A DNA stretch of 64,000 bases from Pseudomonas sp. PA15(2017) (GCF_001945395.1 NZ_MSXV01000056.1:63669-127668); one strand, 5' to 3'. Numbered from the stretch's first letter, positions 46,112 through 55,569 are shown. The notes: a model not told the origin generated them from the letters alone. Translations and numbers: made by a program.

Positions 46112-48289
46112 TCAGAAGCTGTATTTGGCGGTCAGCATCAGGTTGCGCGGCATGCCGTAGGTGTCGCCGCCGTAATCCACCGAACTGGCAATCGACGAGT
46201 AGTACTTCTTGTCGAAGATGTTGTTGGCATTGAGCTGCAGGTCGAGGTTCTCGTTTACCGCATAGCCTGCCATCAGGTTGGTGAGGGCGTAGGCGCCCTG
46301 CTTGAGGCGGTAGCTGCTGCCATCGTCCAATGGGATGTCGTTGTAGAGACGGCTCTGCCAGGACAGATTGCCACCCACGCGCAGCTTCTCCAGCGGGCCT
46401 TGGAAGCGGTATACGGTTGAAAGCTTGAACAGGTGTTCGGGGAGATCGGTATCGAAGCGCTGGTTTTCGTTTTGCGGGTTGGCGGCATCCTTCAAGATGT
46501 GCACTCGAGCGTAGGTATAGCCTGCTCCGAGCTGCCAATTCTCGGTAAGTGCGCCTTGTAGCTCCAGATCGATGCCCTCGCTGCGTACCTCGCCGGAGGC
46601 CAGGTAGCAGGCGCTCTGCGGACAGCCCAGCCTGGATGTTTCTACTGCACGGTTCTCCTGGTCGATGCGGAAAAGAGCTGCGCTGGCGTTCAGGGCACCG
46701 TCGAAGTATTCACCCTTGATGCCCACCTCGTAGTTCTTTCCCTCGATGGGCCTGACTGGAGAGCCGGTGATGTCTTTTTCGGTTTGTGGTTTGAAAATGT
46801 CGCTGTAACTCACGTAGACCGAGTGGTGATCGTCCAGGTCGTAGATCAGCCCGGCTAGTCGGGTGACGTTACGGGTTACCTTGTAGTCGGCCGCTGAGCT
46901 TTCCTTGTCGTCGTAGTCGTACCAGTCCAGGCGCCCGCCGAGGATCAGTTTCAGCGGGTCGGCCAGGCTCAGGCGGGTGGTCAGGTACACGCCGTCCTCG
47001 GTAGTGACCGTGCGCTTGCTGCCGGTGCGCGTGAAGTCCGGTTTGCCGGCATCGAGCGGCCAGTACAGATCGTAAGGGCTGTAGCTGTGGGTGTTCATGT
47101 CTGTGATGCGCTTGCTGGCGCCCACCACCAGTTCATGGGAGCGCCCAAAAGCCTCGAACGGGCCACTGACAAAACTATCCAGGCCGAGCTTGTGCTCGTC
47201 ATATTTGGCTTGCCAGACGGTTCGCTCAAGGCTGTTGTCAGCTGCCCAGCGCGACAGGTAGGAGCCTGAGAAAATAGCATTCAGGTCGGAATAATTGGCA
47301 TTGACCTGCAGCTTCCAGTCATTTGCCAATTGTTGACGCAGTTCGGCGAACAGCGTGTTGGTTTCCTGCTCCTTGTTCTCCCAGTCGGTACCCGGATTAT
47401 AGGAGCGCGGCAGATCCTGATGGCGGCCGTCCAGGCCGATCATCGATGCCCCCCAGAAATAGTTGGTCTTGTCCTTCTGGTGCGAGAAGCCGACGGCCAG
47501 GGTGGTGTCGTCGTTCAGGTCCGCCTCGGTAATGGCGTAGAACAGGCCGTGATCTTCCTCGGCGCCGTCGACGAAGCTGTTGGCGTCGCGGTACGAGGTC
47601 ACTACCCGGCCGCGCAGGGTACCGCTTTCGTTGAGCGGGCTGGAGGCGTCGACTTCGCCGCGGTAATCGTCCCAGCTACCGGCTGCGCCTGTGAGGGTGA
47701 CGCGCTGATCGGCCAGCGGCCGCTTGCGCACCATATTGACTGCCGCCGAGGGGTTGCCTGCGCCAGTGACCAGGCCGGTGGCGCCGCGCACGATCTCCAC
47801 CCGGTCGAACATCGCCAGGTTCGGTTGCACGCCCACACCTACACCGTTGTAGCCGCTGGGGATGCCGTCATACATCAGGTTGTCGATGTCGAAACCGCGG
47901 GCGTAATAGGTCTGCCGGCCTGGGCCGTCCCCATAGCTTAGAAATACACCTGGCGCGGCGTCGATGGCGTCATTGATGCTGGTCATACCCATATCATCCA
48001 TACGCTGCCGTGTGATCACGGTGACCGCCTGGGGCGTTTCGCGCATGGTCATGGGCAGCTTGGTGGCGGTGGACATGGCACCTGTGGTGTAGGAGCGCGA
48101 GCCTTCGGTGGTGCTGCCCAACTGAGTGTTGGTGATTTCGGTGGCGCCCAGTTCCATCACGCCAACGTTGCCCTCCGGTGCCTCGCTGCTTTGCTGAGCC
48201 AGGGCCGGCGCCATGGTGGCCATGCAGATGGCGAGAGCCAGGTGGTTGCGGGGCGCAGTGAAGCAGCGAGGTGGGGCGAGACGCGACAT
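46112..48289 (-). CDS. TonB-dependent siderophore receptor
   Basis: 725 aa with a signal peptide (to about residue 31, APALAQQ). Secretin/TonB short N-domain is absent; the plug carries MTMRETPQAVTVITRQRMDDMGMTSINDAIDAAPGVFLS and VEIVRGATGLVTGAGNPSAAVNMVRKRP, typical of the FhuE/FpvA-like ferric siderophore class. The barrel ends MLTAKYSF. It imports a ferric siderophore, possibly an exogenous one because no biosynthesis genes are near. A Fur box sits 36 bases before the start. Confidence 0.93.
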   Translation of the reverse strand: MSRLAPPRCFTAPRNHLALAICMATMAPALAQQSSEAPEGNVGVMELGATEITNTQLGSTTEGSRSYTTGAMSTATKLPMTMRETPQAVTVITRQRMDDMGMTSINDAIDAAPGVFLSYGDGPGRQTYYARGFDIDNLMYDGIPSGYNGVGVGVQPNLAMFDRVEIVRGATGLVTGAGNPSAAVNMVRKRPLADQRVTLTGAAGSWDDYRGEVDASSPLNESGTLRGRVVTSYRDANSFVDGAEEDHGLFYAITEADLNDDTTLAVGFSHQKDKTNYFWGASMIGLDGRHQDLPRSYNPGTDWENKEQETNTLFAELRQQLANDWKLQVNANYSDLNAIFSGSYLSRWAADNSLERTVWQAKYDEHKLGLDSFVSGPFEAFGRSHELVVGASKRITDMNTHSYSPYDLYWPLDAGKPDFTRTGSKRTVTTEDGVYLTTRLSLADPLKLILGGRLDWYDYDDKESSAADYKVTRNVTRLAGLIYDLDDHHSVYVSYSDIFKPQTEKDITGSPVRPIEGKNYEVGIKGEYFDGALNASAALFRIDQENRAVETSRLGCPQSACYLASGEVRSEGIDLELQGALTENWQLGAGYTYARVHILKDAANPQNENQRFDTDLPEHLFKLSTVYRFQGPLEKLRVGGNLSWQSRLYNDIPLDDGSSYRLKQGAYALTNLMAGYAVNENLDLQLNANNIFDKKYYSSIASSVDYGGDTYGMPRNLMLTAKYSF

Positions 48290-48324
48290 GACGGGTTCTC
48301 TGTCAGATAAGTAGGAGGCGTTAT

Positions 48325-48343
48325 GATTGTGATAATCGTTACC
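48325..48343 (-). promoter_or_regulatory. Fur box upstream of the siderophore receptor
   Basis: Plus-strand GATTGTGATAATCGTTACC matches the 19-bp gataatgataatcattatc at 15 positions, including the central TGATAATC. It lies 36-54 bases upstream of the start codon. Confidence 0.85.
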
Positions 48344-48428
48344 ATTATAGTCTCAAGATATTTCCGGATGACAAAGCGCCTTTCGCGAATTCGTCGATTC
48401 TTCAAGGGTTTATCGATTAAAAGTGGCT

Positions 48429-48709
48429 AGGGTCTGTTCCCGTTTCAGCGCGAGCCGCGTTGCAGCGAGAAATGGCCTCCGGTTAGGCGCAGGACGCAGG
48501 GAATGGTCGCTCCTTTGCCAAGTCCTGCAACGACAGCGGAGGTCATTTCCCGCGCAACCTAGGCGGCCCCACCCGGAGGGCCGGGCCAGTTTTTGCGCGA
48601 CGCAGCGTTACTCGATGGCTCATTTGGCCTACCAAACTTCGCATCTCGTGCCTTGCTTCGCGCAAAAGCTGGCTCCGGCGCGGCCGTGCGTGAAACGGGA
48701 ACAGACCCT
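48429..48709. mobile_element. 281-bp non-coding element with perfect 19-bp terminal inverted repeats (MITE-like)
   Basis: AGGGTCTGTTCCCGTTTCA (48429-48447) is repeated perfectly in inverted form at 48691-48709. Inside are two hairpin halves: 48459-48480 against 48538-48558 (with an inner caggac/gtcctg), and gccagtttttgcgcg (48585-48599) against cgcgcaaaagctggc (48659-48673). There is no open frame of normal codon use. Flanks are gct and tagc; a target duplication is not clearly resolved. It lies between the siderophore receptor and a GNAT gene. A non-autonomous transposon or a structured RNA are both possible. Confidence 0.75.
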
Positions 48710-48750
48710 TAGCGTCAGCTTTCCGCCGCCGTTCAATGAGGGTATTTACG

Positions 48751-49227
48751 ATGATTGGCAAGCCAGCCTGGGACGACTCGAAACCTGTGCTGAGGCCTGC
48801 GCGGGTTACCGATTTACCGGCCATCTACCGCGGCGAACTGGGCTATATCCGTCAATGGGAACCGCAGCATGAGCAAGCCTGGCAAATGGCTGCCGAGCGG
48901 CATCTCGCGCAGTGGGTCGAGAACTTCGAGCGGCTGACCATCGTCTGTGTCGATGACCAGCTCGTCGGCTATTCGCTATGGGCCGATGAGCTGGGGCACG
49001 CGGAGCTGTACACCCTGCATGTCAGCGAGGCATACCGGCGAAGAGGAATCGGCCAGATGCTGGTCGGGGCCTATATCGACAGCGCCCGGCAGGTGGGCTT
49101 CGAGACGCTGAGCCTGCACGTGCGTGCCGATAACCCGGCCCGGCGGCTCTACGAGCGTGCCGGGTTCGCCCATCTCGGGGCCAACGCCCTCGGCTACCTG
49201 CACTACGAGCTGCAGGTGGCGGATTAG
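48751..49227 (+). CDS. GNAT-family N-acetyltransferase
   Basis: 158 aa from the ATG at 48751, with GAGGG eight bases upstream; an upstream ATG at 48736 is possible. The acetyl-CoA motif is LYTLHVSEAYRRRGIGQMLVGAYIDSAR, followed by LSLHVRADNPARRLYERAGF. Substrate unknown. It ends four bases inside the convergent MFS gene. Confidence 0.88.
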   Translation: MIGKPAWDDSKPVLRPARVTDLPAIYRGELGYIRQWEPQHEQAWQMAAERHLAQWVENFERLTIVCVDDQLVGYSLWADELGHAELYTLHVSEAYRRRGIGQMLVGAYIDSARQVGFETLSLHVRADNPARRLYERAGFAHLGANALGYLHYELQVAD

Positions 49228-50483
49228 CGGCCTGCGGGGGCCGGCGCCGTTGGCTTGAGCGGTCGGGTGCTGGGCAGTAGCGCGGTGGCCAGGCCCAGCA
49301 GCGGCAGGAAGGACACCAGGTGGTAAACCCAGATGATGCCTTGCACGTCGGCCAGCTCGCCCAGGCCGGCTGCGCCGATGCCGCCGATACCGAACATCAG
49401 GCCGAACATCAGCCCGGACACCATGCCGACGCGACCCGGCACCGCTTCCTGGGCGTAAACCACCAGGGCCGCGAACGCCGATGACATCACCAGGCCGATC
49501 ATGATCGCCAGCACTGCCGTCGCCGTGGCGCCGACATAGGGCAGGGCCAGGGCGAAGGGCGCCACGCCCATGAAGGAAATCCAGATCACCGCCTTGCGGC
49601 CGATGCGGTCGCCCACCGGGCCACCCACGAAGGTGCCGAGCGCCACCGCAGCGAGAAAGATGAACAGGTAGATCTGGCTCTGCTGAACGCTCATGGCGAA
49701 GCGCTCGATCAGGTAGAAGGTAAAGAAGTTGGTGAACGCCGCGATGTACACGAACTTGGCGAACATCAGCACGCAGATCACCGCGATGGCCTGGATCACC
49801 TGGCCGCGGTTCAGGCCGACCGTCTGTTTGCTGGCCAGGCTTTTCAGCTTCGCCTGGCCGTGATGGACGCTCCAGATGGTGAGGCGGCAGAGCACGAAGA
49901 TCGCCAGGGCGGCGGCTAGCATGAACCAGGCGATGGCATGCTGACCGTAGGGGATGACGATGGCCGCCGCCAACAGCGGCCCCAGGGCCGAGCCCGAGTT
50001 GCCGCCGACCTGAAAGGTCGATTGCGCCGTACCGAAGCGCCCGCCGGAGGCCATCCGCGCGATACGCGACGCCTCGGGGTGAAAGGTCGCCGAGCCCACG
50101 CCCACCACCGCCGCCGATAGCAGCAGCATCTCGTAGCTGTTGGCGAAGGCGAGCAGGGCAATACCGATGAAGGTCATCACCATGCCGGAGGGCAGCAGGT
50201 AGGGTTTTGGGTGCTTGTCGGTGTACATGCCGATCCAGGGCTGCAGCAGCGAGGCGGTGATCTGGTACACCAGGCCGATCCAGCCGATCTGCGCGAAGCT
50301 CAGCGAGAACTGGGTCTTGAGCATTGGGTAAACGGCTGGCATCACCGCCTGGATCATGTCGTTGAGCAGGTGCGAGAACGCGGCGGCGCCGACGACTGGC
50401 AGCAGAAAACCATGGGCCTGGACAGGCGGGGCGACGTCGTTGGTAGCGAGTTCGGGTGAATCGAGATCGGTAGTGGTTTTCAT
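49224..50483 (-). CDS. fsr: MFS exporter of the fosmidomycin-resistance type
   Basis: 419 aa from the ATG at 50483. Twelve predicted membrane segments; signature regions HLLNDMIQAVMPAVYPMLKTQFSLSFAQIG near the start, SATFHPEASRIARMASGGRFGTAQSTFQVGGNSGSALGPLL in the middle and VGGPVGDRIGRKAVIW. This matches the Fsr exporter family, which removes fosmidomycin and similar compounds. Chromosomal copies are common in pseudomonads. The stop codon region overlaps the convergent GNAT stop by four bases. Confidence 0.88.
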   Translation of the reverse strand: MKTTTDLDSPELATNDVAPPVQAHGFLLPVVGAAAFSHLLNDMIQAVMPAVYPMLKTQFSLSFAQIGWIGLVYQITASLLQPWIGMYTDKHPKPYLLPSGMVMTFIGIALLAFANSYEMLLLSAAVVGVGSATFHPEASRIARMASGGRFGTAQSTFQVGGNSGSALGPLLAAAIVIPYGQHAIAWFMLAAALAIFVLCRLTIWSVHHGQAKLKSLASKQTVGLNRGQVIQAIAVICVLMFAKFVYIAAFTNFFTFYLIERFAMSVQQSQIYLFIFLAAVALGTFVGGPVGDRIGRKAVIWISFMGVAPFALALPYVGATATAVLAIMIGLVMSSAFAALVVYAQEAVPGRVGMVSGLMFGLMFGIGGIGAAGLGELADVQGIIWVYHLVSFLPLLGLATALLPSTRPLKPTAPAPAGR

Positions 50484-50726
50484 ACGCAAGGCTTCGAGTG
50501 GCTGCAGGGCCGGCTGGCATCCGGATGCCTGCCTGGCCAAGTGGCGGGACAGGGCGCCAAGCTTACGGCTGCAGGCCGCGCCTGTCTCGCCTGATTCGGC
50601 AACGGGTTAAACTTCTGCGCCGCCTCACGGGTCGATTTCGGGACAGACAGCGACCAAGCGACGAGGGCCCATGTACGACCACCACTGCACCGCGCTGGCA
50701 AATTCGGGCCGCAACGGATCTACCCC

Positions 50727-51080
50727 ATGAGTCGCCACGACGCGGCAGCCCTGACCACCCCAGACGGCCGCTATCTGGTCATCAGGGGCCGGCTATGGCG
50801 CCTGTCCAACCCCGCCTTGAGCGAGTCGCGGCGCCAGGTCCTGGTCAACGAGCTCATGGACGCTCGGCGCCTGGTCAAGGCCGCCAAGGCAGCAGACGAC
50901 GCCGCAGCGCTCGCCCGCGCCCGCGCCCAGGTGCAGGCGGCCAAGGTCGGCCTGGGTGAGCGTGGCCCGGTGTGGTGGTGCGATGGCACGCCGGATTACA
51001 ACCGCTATCTGGTCGCCAATACGCCTTACGCCGACTGGTTCGAAACGCTTGAGCGCAAAGGCATGGCGGATCGAAGGTGA
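50727..51080 (+). CDS. Conserved hypothetical protein
   Basis: 117 aa. Begins MSRHDAAALTTPDGRYLVIRGRLWRLSNPALSESRRQVLVNELMDARR, has an Ala-rich helical middle (KAAKAADDAAALARARAQVQAAK) and ends WWCDGTPDYNRYLVANTPYADWFETL. No domain identified. The two ends look like conserved motifs around a variable helix. It is 124 bp before the diguanylate cyclase. Confidence 0.72.
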   Translation: MSRHDAAALTTPDGRYLVIRGRLWRLSNPALSESRRQVLVNELMDARRLVKAAKAADDAAALARARAQVQAAKVGLGERGPVWWCDGTPDYNRYLVANTPYADWFETLERKGMADRR

Positions 51081-51204
51081 TCGAGGCCGGCGACCCGCGC
51101 GCGGGGGGCTGGGCGCCGCGCTCATCTGTGCGTACGCTGTGCGCGGCCGGCCACCTGACGAAACTCGGAGCCGCGACGGCGTTCAGGGCAGCAGAGGCGA
51201 TGGG

Positions 51205-52782
51205 ATGGCGCGGCAGCGAGCGGGGAGACCAGACGTGCATGATTCAGGTCGGCGACAGTTCGACCTGCCTGCGGCAACCGGCAACCCGCGTGGTCTGCTG
51301 ATCGCCGCAGTGATTTTCGTGTGCGGCGTGCTGTTGCTGTCGACCGCCCTGCATGTGCGCTGGGACAAGGCTCAGGCCACGGCTAAAAGCACCGAAGCCA
51401 TGCAGACCCTGGCGGCCGCGTTGAACAGTCAGGCCGAGTCGACCATCCGGGTCGCCGATACCGTGCTGGCCGCGCTGATTTCCATGCACCGCTCCGGTGG
51501 GCACGGCGAGGCCAACATTCGTGAACTGAACCAGGTGGCCAGAACCCAGATACGCGAGTTGGGTGAGCTGGACGGCCTGTATATGTCCGATGCCAACGGC
51601 CAGTATTTCCTGGCCACCAATGCCGAACCCCAAACGCTGAACAACGCCGATCGCGTGTATTTCCAGCATCACCGACAGAGTGCGAACAGCGAGCTGTACA
51701 TCGGCCAGCCGGTGCGCGGCAAGACTACCGGGCAGTGGGTCATCACCTTGTCCAAGGGCATCTATGAGGACGACGGCACGTTCCGTGGCGTCGCCCTGGC
51801 CACGCTCAGCGTCGAGCGCTTTCGCAGCCTGTATCGCTCGCTGCCACTCGGCGAGCAGGGCATCGTGGTGCTTGCCAAGCGCGACGGCACCATCCTCGCC
51901 CGCTCGGAAAGCGACGCGCAGACCTACCTGACCAACATTTCCCAGAGCCCGATGCTCCAGGCCATCAATCAGGGCATCGACAAGGGTTCGGTGACGCTGA
52001 CCGCCATCGTCGACGGTGTGCGGCGCATCTATGGCTTCGACGCCAGCCCCAAGTACCCGGTGCTGGTGGCGGTGGCGATGCCCGAGCGGGAGGCGCTGGC
52101 CGCCTGGAAACAGCGTGCCTGGGCGATGTGGGGCTTTGCCCTGGCCGCCGTGCTGGGCGTCGGCATCATGGGCCTGCTGGTGCTGCGCGCCCTGGGCCGG
52201 CAGTCGGCCATGGCGGTGGAACTGCACGCCGCGCACCAATCCCTGGCCACCGCCAACACCACCCTGCAAACCCTGGCTACCGAAGACGGCCTCACCGGCC
52301 TGGCCAATCGCCGTCACCTCGACGGTTACCTGGCCAGCTTATTCCAGCGCGCCGGCAGCGAGGGCACGCCGCTGGCCTTCGCGCTGGTCGATGTGGATTT
52401 CTTCAAGGGCTACAACGATGCCTACGGCCACCAGCGCGGTGACCAGGCGCTCATCGAGGTCAGCAAGGCGATGCGCGCTAGGGTGCGCCGCGAGGGCGAT
52501 CTGGTGGCCCGCTATGGCGGCGAGGAAATGGCCATCGTGCTGCCGGACGTATCCGCCGAACAGGCCCTGGCCATGGCCGAGCAGGTGCGCGAAGCGGTGC
52601 AGCGCCTGGGGATCGAGCATCGCCAATCCGCCTACGACCAGATCACCGTGAGTATTGGCGTGGTCGCCGGCGTACCCGGTGAGGCATTCAGCGACCCCGA
52701 GGCCATGGTGGCGGCTGCCGACCAGGCGCTCTACGTCGCCAAGGGCGGCGGTCGCAACCGCGTGGTGCTGGCCTCGCGCTAG
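51205..52782 (+). CDS. Membrane diguanylate cyclase (dCache-like sensor, GGDEF)
   Basis: 525 aa from the ATG at 51205 (GAGG upstream). Membrane segments at about 30-50 and 306-328 flank a periplasmic Cache-like sensor. GGDEF domain: LTGLANRRHLD and active site GGEEM at 438-442, with an inhibitory I-site RxxD at 429-432. It makes c-di-GMP, with product inhibition. It therefore opposes bifA. An in-frame upstream extension to 50956 is not supported. Confidence 0.92.
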   Translation: MARQRAGRPDVHDSGRRQFDLPAATGNPRGLLIAAVIFVCGVLLLSTALHVRWDKAQATAKSTEAMQTLAAALNSQAESTIRVADTVLAALISMHRSGGHGEANIRELNQVARTQIRELGELDGLYMSDANGQYFLATNAEPQTLNNADRVYFQHHRQSANSELYIGQPVRGKTTGQWVITLSKGIYEDDGTFRGVALATLSVERFRSLYRSLPLGEQGIVVLAKRDGTILARSESDAQTYLTNISQSPMLQAINQGIDKGSVTLTAIVDGVRRIYGFDASPKYPVLVAVAMPEREALAAWKQRAWAMWGFALAAVLGVGIMGLLVLRALGRQSAMAVELHAAHQSLATANTTLQTLATEDGLTGLANRRHLDGYLASLFQRAGSEGTPLAFALVDVDFFKGYNDAYGHQRGDQALIEVSKAMRARVRREGDLVARYGGEEMAIVLPDVSAEQALAMAEQVREAVQRLGIEHRQSAYDQITVSIGVVAGVPGEAFSDPEAMVAAADQALYVAKGGGRNRVVLASR

Positions 52783-52828
52783 CCCAGCAGCACGCCAGCG
52801 AAACCAGCAGCGGCGATGGCCATAGCGG

Positions 52829-53247
52829 CATGGGCACCAGGCTATCGGCCACCGCCCTGGCCATGCGCTGCATGCGCGTGAGCCTCGAAGAGATAATGAC
52901 GCCTACAATCACATGCTGCCGCTGGCCGCAGCGTCTGGCTGCCGGCCTGCGCAGGCTGATCGGCAAGCACGGCCTGAACTGGTCGGGCGACCAGGCTGGG
53001 TGCGCGCTGTGAATTCCAGTTCTGCGCCACCTCGCCGAAAACCGGTGCCGACGCCGAGGCGGCCCTCCATGACAGTTTGCAGATGGCCTTGCACCTGTAG
53101 CGGATCAACCGTGGCATCCTCATCACGCCGTTTCACAACATGACCTTGCGCTGCCCGGATACCAACGCTGCCGACATCGACAAATTGCTCGCCACCCTCG
53201 ATGACGGGCTGCGCGAGCTGCTGACGATCCCCGGTGCCCGTACCTGA
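52829..53247 (+). pseudogene. Remnant of a class III aminotransferase (C-terminal part)
   Basis: Pieces in different frames match the C-terminal half of class III (glutamate-1-semialdehyde aminomutase-like) aminotransferases: SATALAMRCMRVSLEEIMTP, AYNHMLPLA, LAAGLRRLIGKHGLNWSGDQAG, then from about 53012 EFQFCATSPKTGADAEAALHDSLQMALHL, an in-frame TAG at 53098-53100, and RINRGILITPFHNMTLRCPDTNAADIDKL to a TGA at 53247. Frame breaks near 52905, 52925 and 53010 plus the stop mean it is dead. It lies just before the glutamine-synthetase-like gene, suggesting a former shared pathway. Confidence 0.75.
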
Positions 53248-53312
53248 CGCCGCAGAACGGCGCGCGGCCGATGATCGCGGCGGCATTTCCGTCATCCTTT
53301 CGAGTACTGATC

Positions 53313-54680
53313 ATGCAATTCGCCGACATTCAGGAAGCCCGCGATTTTCTCGCTGCCAACCCCGAGGTGCGCAGCATCGAGCTGATGCTGATCGACGCCA
53401 ATGGCCTGCCGCGCGGCAAGCTGCTGCACCGTGACGAGCTGCTGGCGATCTACCAGAACGGTCGGCCGCTACCCAGCTCGATCCTGTCCCTGACCCTACA
53501 GGGTGAGGACGTCGAAGCCACCGGCCTGGTCTGGGAAGTCGCCGACGCCGACTGCTGGACTTATCCGCTGCCCGGCAGCCTGACCCTACAACCCTGGCGT
53601 AGCACGCCCACCGGCCAGCTGCAGGTGAGCATGCACCCAACCCAGGGTTTGCCGGCTGCCGCGGCCGATCCGCGCCACGCCCTGATGCGCGTGATCGAGC
53701 GCCTCAAGGCCGACGGCTTTCATCCGGTGATGGCCGTGGAACTGGAGTTCTACCTGCTCGACAAGCAGCGCGACGCCAACGGTCGCCCGCAACCGGCCGT
53801 GCAGATGAACGGCGTGCGCCCCGAGGCGCCCCAGGTGTACGGCGTCTACGAGCTGGAGCAGATGCAGCCGTTTCTCGATGACCTCTACGCGGCCTGTGAA
53901 GTGCAGGGCCTGCCGGTGCGCACGGCGATTTCCGAGTACGCGCCGGGCCAGCTGGAGCTGACCCTGGAGCATCGCTTCGACGCGCTGCAGGCCGTCGACG
54001 AAGGCGTGCGCTACAAGCGCCTGGTACGCGGCGTGGCCAACAAGCACGGGCTACAGGCCTGTTTCATGGCCAAGCCGTTCGGCGACCGTGCCGGCTGCGG
54101 CATGCACCTGCATGTCAGCCTGGCCGACCAGCAGGGCAACAACCTGTACGCCAGCGAAGACCCACAGGGCACGCCGCTGCTGCGCCACTCCATCGGCGGC
54201 ATGATGGCCACGCTACTCGACGCCCTGGCGATCTTCTGTCCCAACGCCAACTCGTTCCGCCGCTTCCAGACCAACAGCTACGCGCCATTGGCCAGGAGCT
54301 GGGGCGTGAACAACCGCACCGTGTCGTTCCGCGTGCCGGGTGGCCCGGCCGTCAGCCGCCACATCGAGCATCGCATCTGCGGCGCCGATGCCAACCCCTA
54401 TCTCGCGGCCGCGGCAATTCTCGCCGGCATCCACCATGGCATCCGCGAGCAGATCGACCCGGGCGCCGCCATCGTCGGCAACGGCTACGAGCAGGCTACC
54501 GAGTTCCTGCCCACCGACTGGCTCACCGCGCTGCGCGCTCTGGAGCAATCGAGCTGGGCGCGCCAAACGCTGGGCGACGAGTTCCTCAAGGTGTTCCTGG
54601 CGATCAAGCAGACCGAATACCGCCAATTCATGGCCGAGGTCGGCGAGCAGGACTGGCGCTGGTATCTGCACCACGCGTGA
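53313..54680 (+). CDS. Glutamine synthetase-family gamma-glutamylpolyamine synthetase
   Basis: 455 aa from the ATG at 53313 (MQFADIQEARDF). Beta-grasp N-domain (IELMLIDANGLPRGKLL), then catalytic MAVELEFYLLD, CGMHLHVSLAD, NSYAPLARSWGVNNRTVSFRVPGG and EHRICGADANPYL. The missing adenylylation loop and this shape fit PuuA/PauA-type ligases, which glutamylate putrescine or other amines in catabolism. The dead aminotransferase before it and the acetylpolyamine deacetylase downstream fit polyamine use. Substrate not proven. Confidence 0.88.
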   Translation: MQFADIQEARDFLAANPEVRSIELMLIDANGLPRGKLLHRDELLAIYQNGRPLPSSILSLTLQGEDVEATGLVWEVADADCWTYPLPGSLTLQPWRSTPTGQLQVSMHPTQGLPAAAADPRHALMRVIERLKADGFHPVMAVELEFYLLDKQRDANGRPQPAVQMNGVRPEAPQVYGVYELEQMQPFLDDLYAACEVQGLPVRTAISEYAPGQLELTLEHRFDALQAVDEGVRYKRLVRGVANKHGLQACFMAKPFGDRAGCGMHLHVSLADQQGNNLYASEDPQGTPLLRHSIGGMMATLLDALAIFCPNANSFRRFQTNSYAPLARSWGVNNRTVSFRVPGGPAVSRHIEHRICGADANPYLAAAAILAGIHHGIREQIDPGAAIVGNGYEQATEFLPTDWLTALRALEQSSWARQTLGDEFLKVFLAIKQTEYRQFMAEVGEQDWRWYLHHA

Positions 54681-54808
54681 TGCCAGCGGCCGGGTTCACG
54701 GCGGTAGTCGTCATGGCGGGGTGCGACGCATTGGCGCAGGTGAATCCACACGGGCTTATCGAGTAGCCTTGCGCTTCTGTTTTCGCTGCGGTCGGTAGGA
54801 GTCGAGCA

Positions 54809-55465
54809 TTGAGTCACAAGAGTAAAGCGCTTCTCTGGGGCGGATTGGGCCTGAGTCTGTTGGTGCTGGTCGTCGTGTTCCGGCTGTTCTTCGTCTGGGC
54901 GACCACGTTGCCGCTGGACGCCCCGGTGCGCCTCGACCAGGGCGAAACCGTCGAGCTGCCGGTAGAGACCCGTACCCTGGAATTCGACACCCTGGCCGTG
55001 GTGTTCTCCACCGCCGAGCTGCCGCTGTTCACGGTGCGCAAGCTGTCCGGCGGGCCGATCTGGGAGAACGAGCAGTGGGTCGAGTACCCGCCCGCACCGC
55101 TGACCCTGGCCTGGAAGCTGCTCACCCCAGGCGGCGAGTTGCTGTCCGAAGGGCAGGGTTCGCTGGGCGCCGAGTTGACCAGCTACGGCAGCGACCAGAT
55201 CACCCGCGCCGTGGCACGCATTGCCATGCAGCCCGGTGACTACCGCTTGCAGGTGCAGGTGCTGAACCCGGATGCACGTTTTGGCGAAGTGGATACCCGC
55301 CTGGTCTTCGTGGCGGCCGGCAAGGGCCAGACCTGGCAGAGCGGCGTGGCCTGGTGGGGCTCGATCATCGCCGGCGTGCTGCTGATTCCATTCGTGATCA
55401 TCTGCGGCCTGCTGGCGCTGCACAACTTCATTCGCTGGCGCTACGGTGAGCCGTCGGCGGACTGA
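54809..55465 (+). CDS. Membrane protein of unknown function with two spans
   Basis: 218 aa from a TTG start with AGGAG seven bases upstream. A membrane span at the N terminus (LLWGGLGLSLLVLVVVFRLFFVWA), a periplasmic beta-rich region of about 130 residues, and a second span near the end (SIIAGVLLIPFVIICGLLAL). No family recognised. It is followed by a repeat module and REP pair, and is convergent with a LysR gene. Confidence 0.72.
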   Translation: MSHKSKALLWGGLGLSLLVLVVVFRLFFVWATTLPLDAPVRLDQGETVELPVETRTLEFDTLAVVFSTAELPLFTVRKLSGGPIWENEQWVEYPPAPLTLAWKLLTPGGELLSEGQGSLGAELTSYGSDQITRAVARIAMQPGDYRLQVQVLNPDARFGEVDTRLVFVAAGKGQTWQSGVAWWGSIIAGVLLIPFVIICGLLALHNFIRWRYGEPSAD

Positions 55466-55569
55466 GTTGCGGGCGGGCGGCCCTGGTGCCGCCCGGCTCA
55501 GAACCTGTTCACGATCCTTATGTGCCGGAAACGGTAGGTACAAGGCAATAGCAGCCGTGCGCCGATCCA

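Noticed and set aside
49224..50483. Horizontally acquired drug-resistance gene
   Set aside because: Fsr-type exporters are common chromosomal genes in pseudomonads, codon use matches the neighbours, and no mobile element encloses it (the 281-bp element is on the other side of the GNAT gene).
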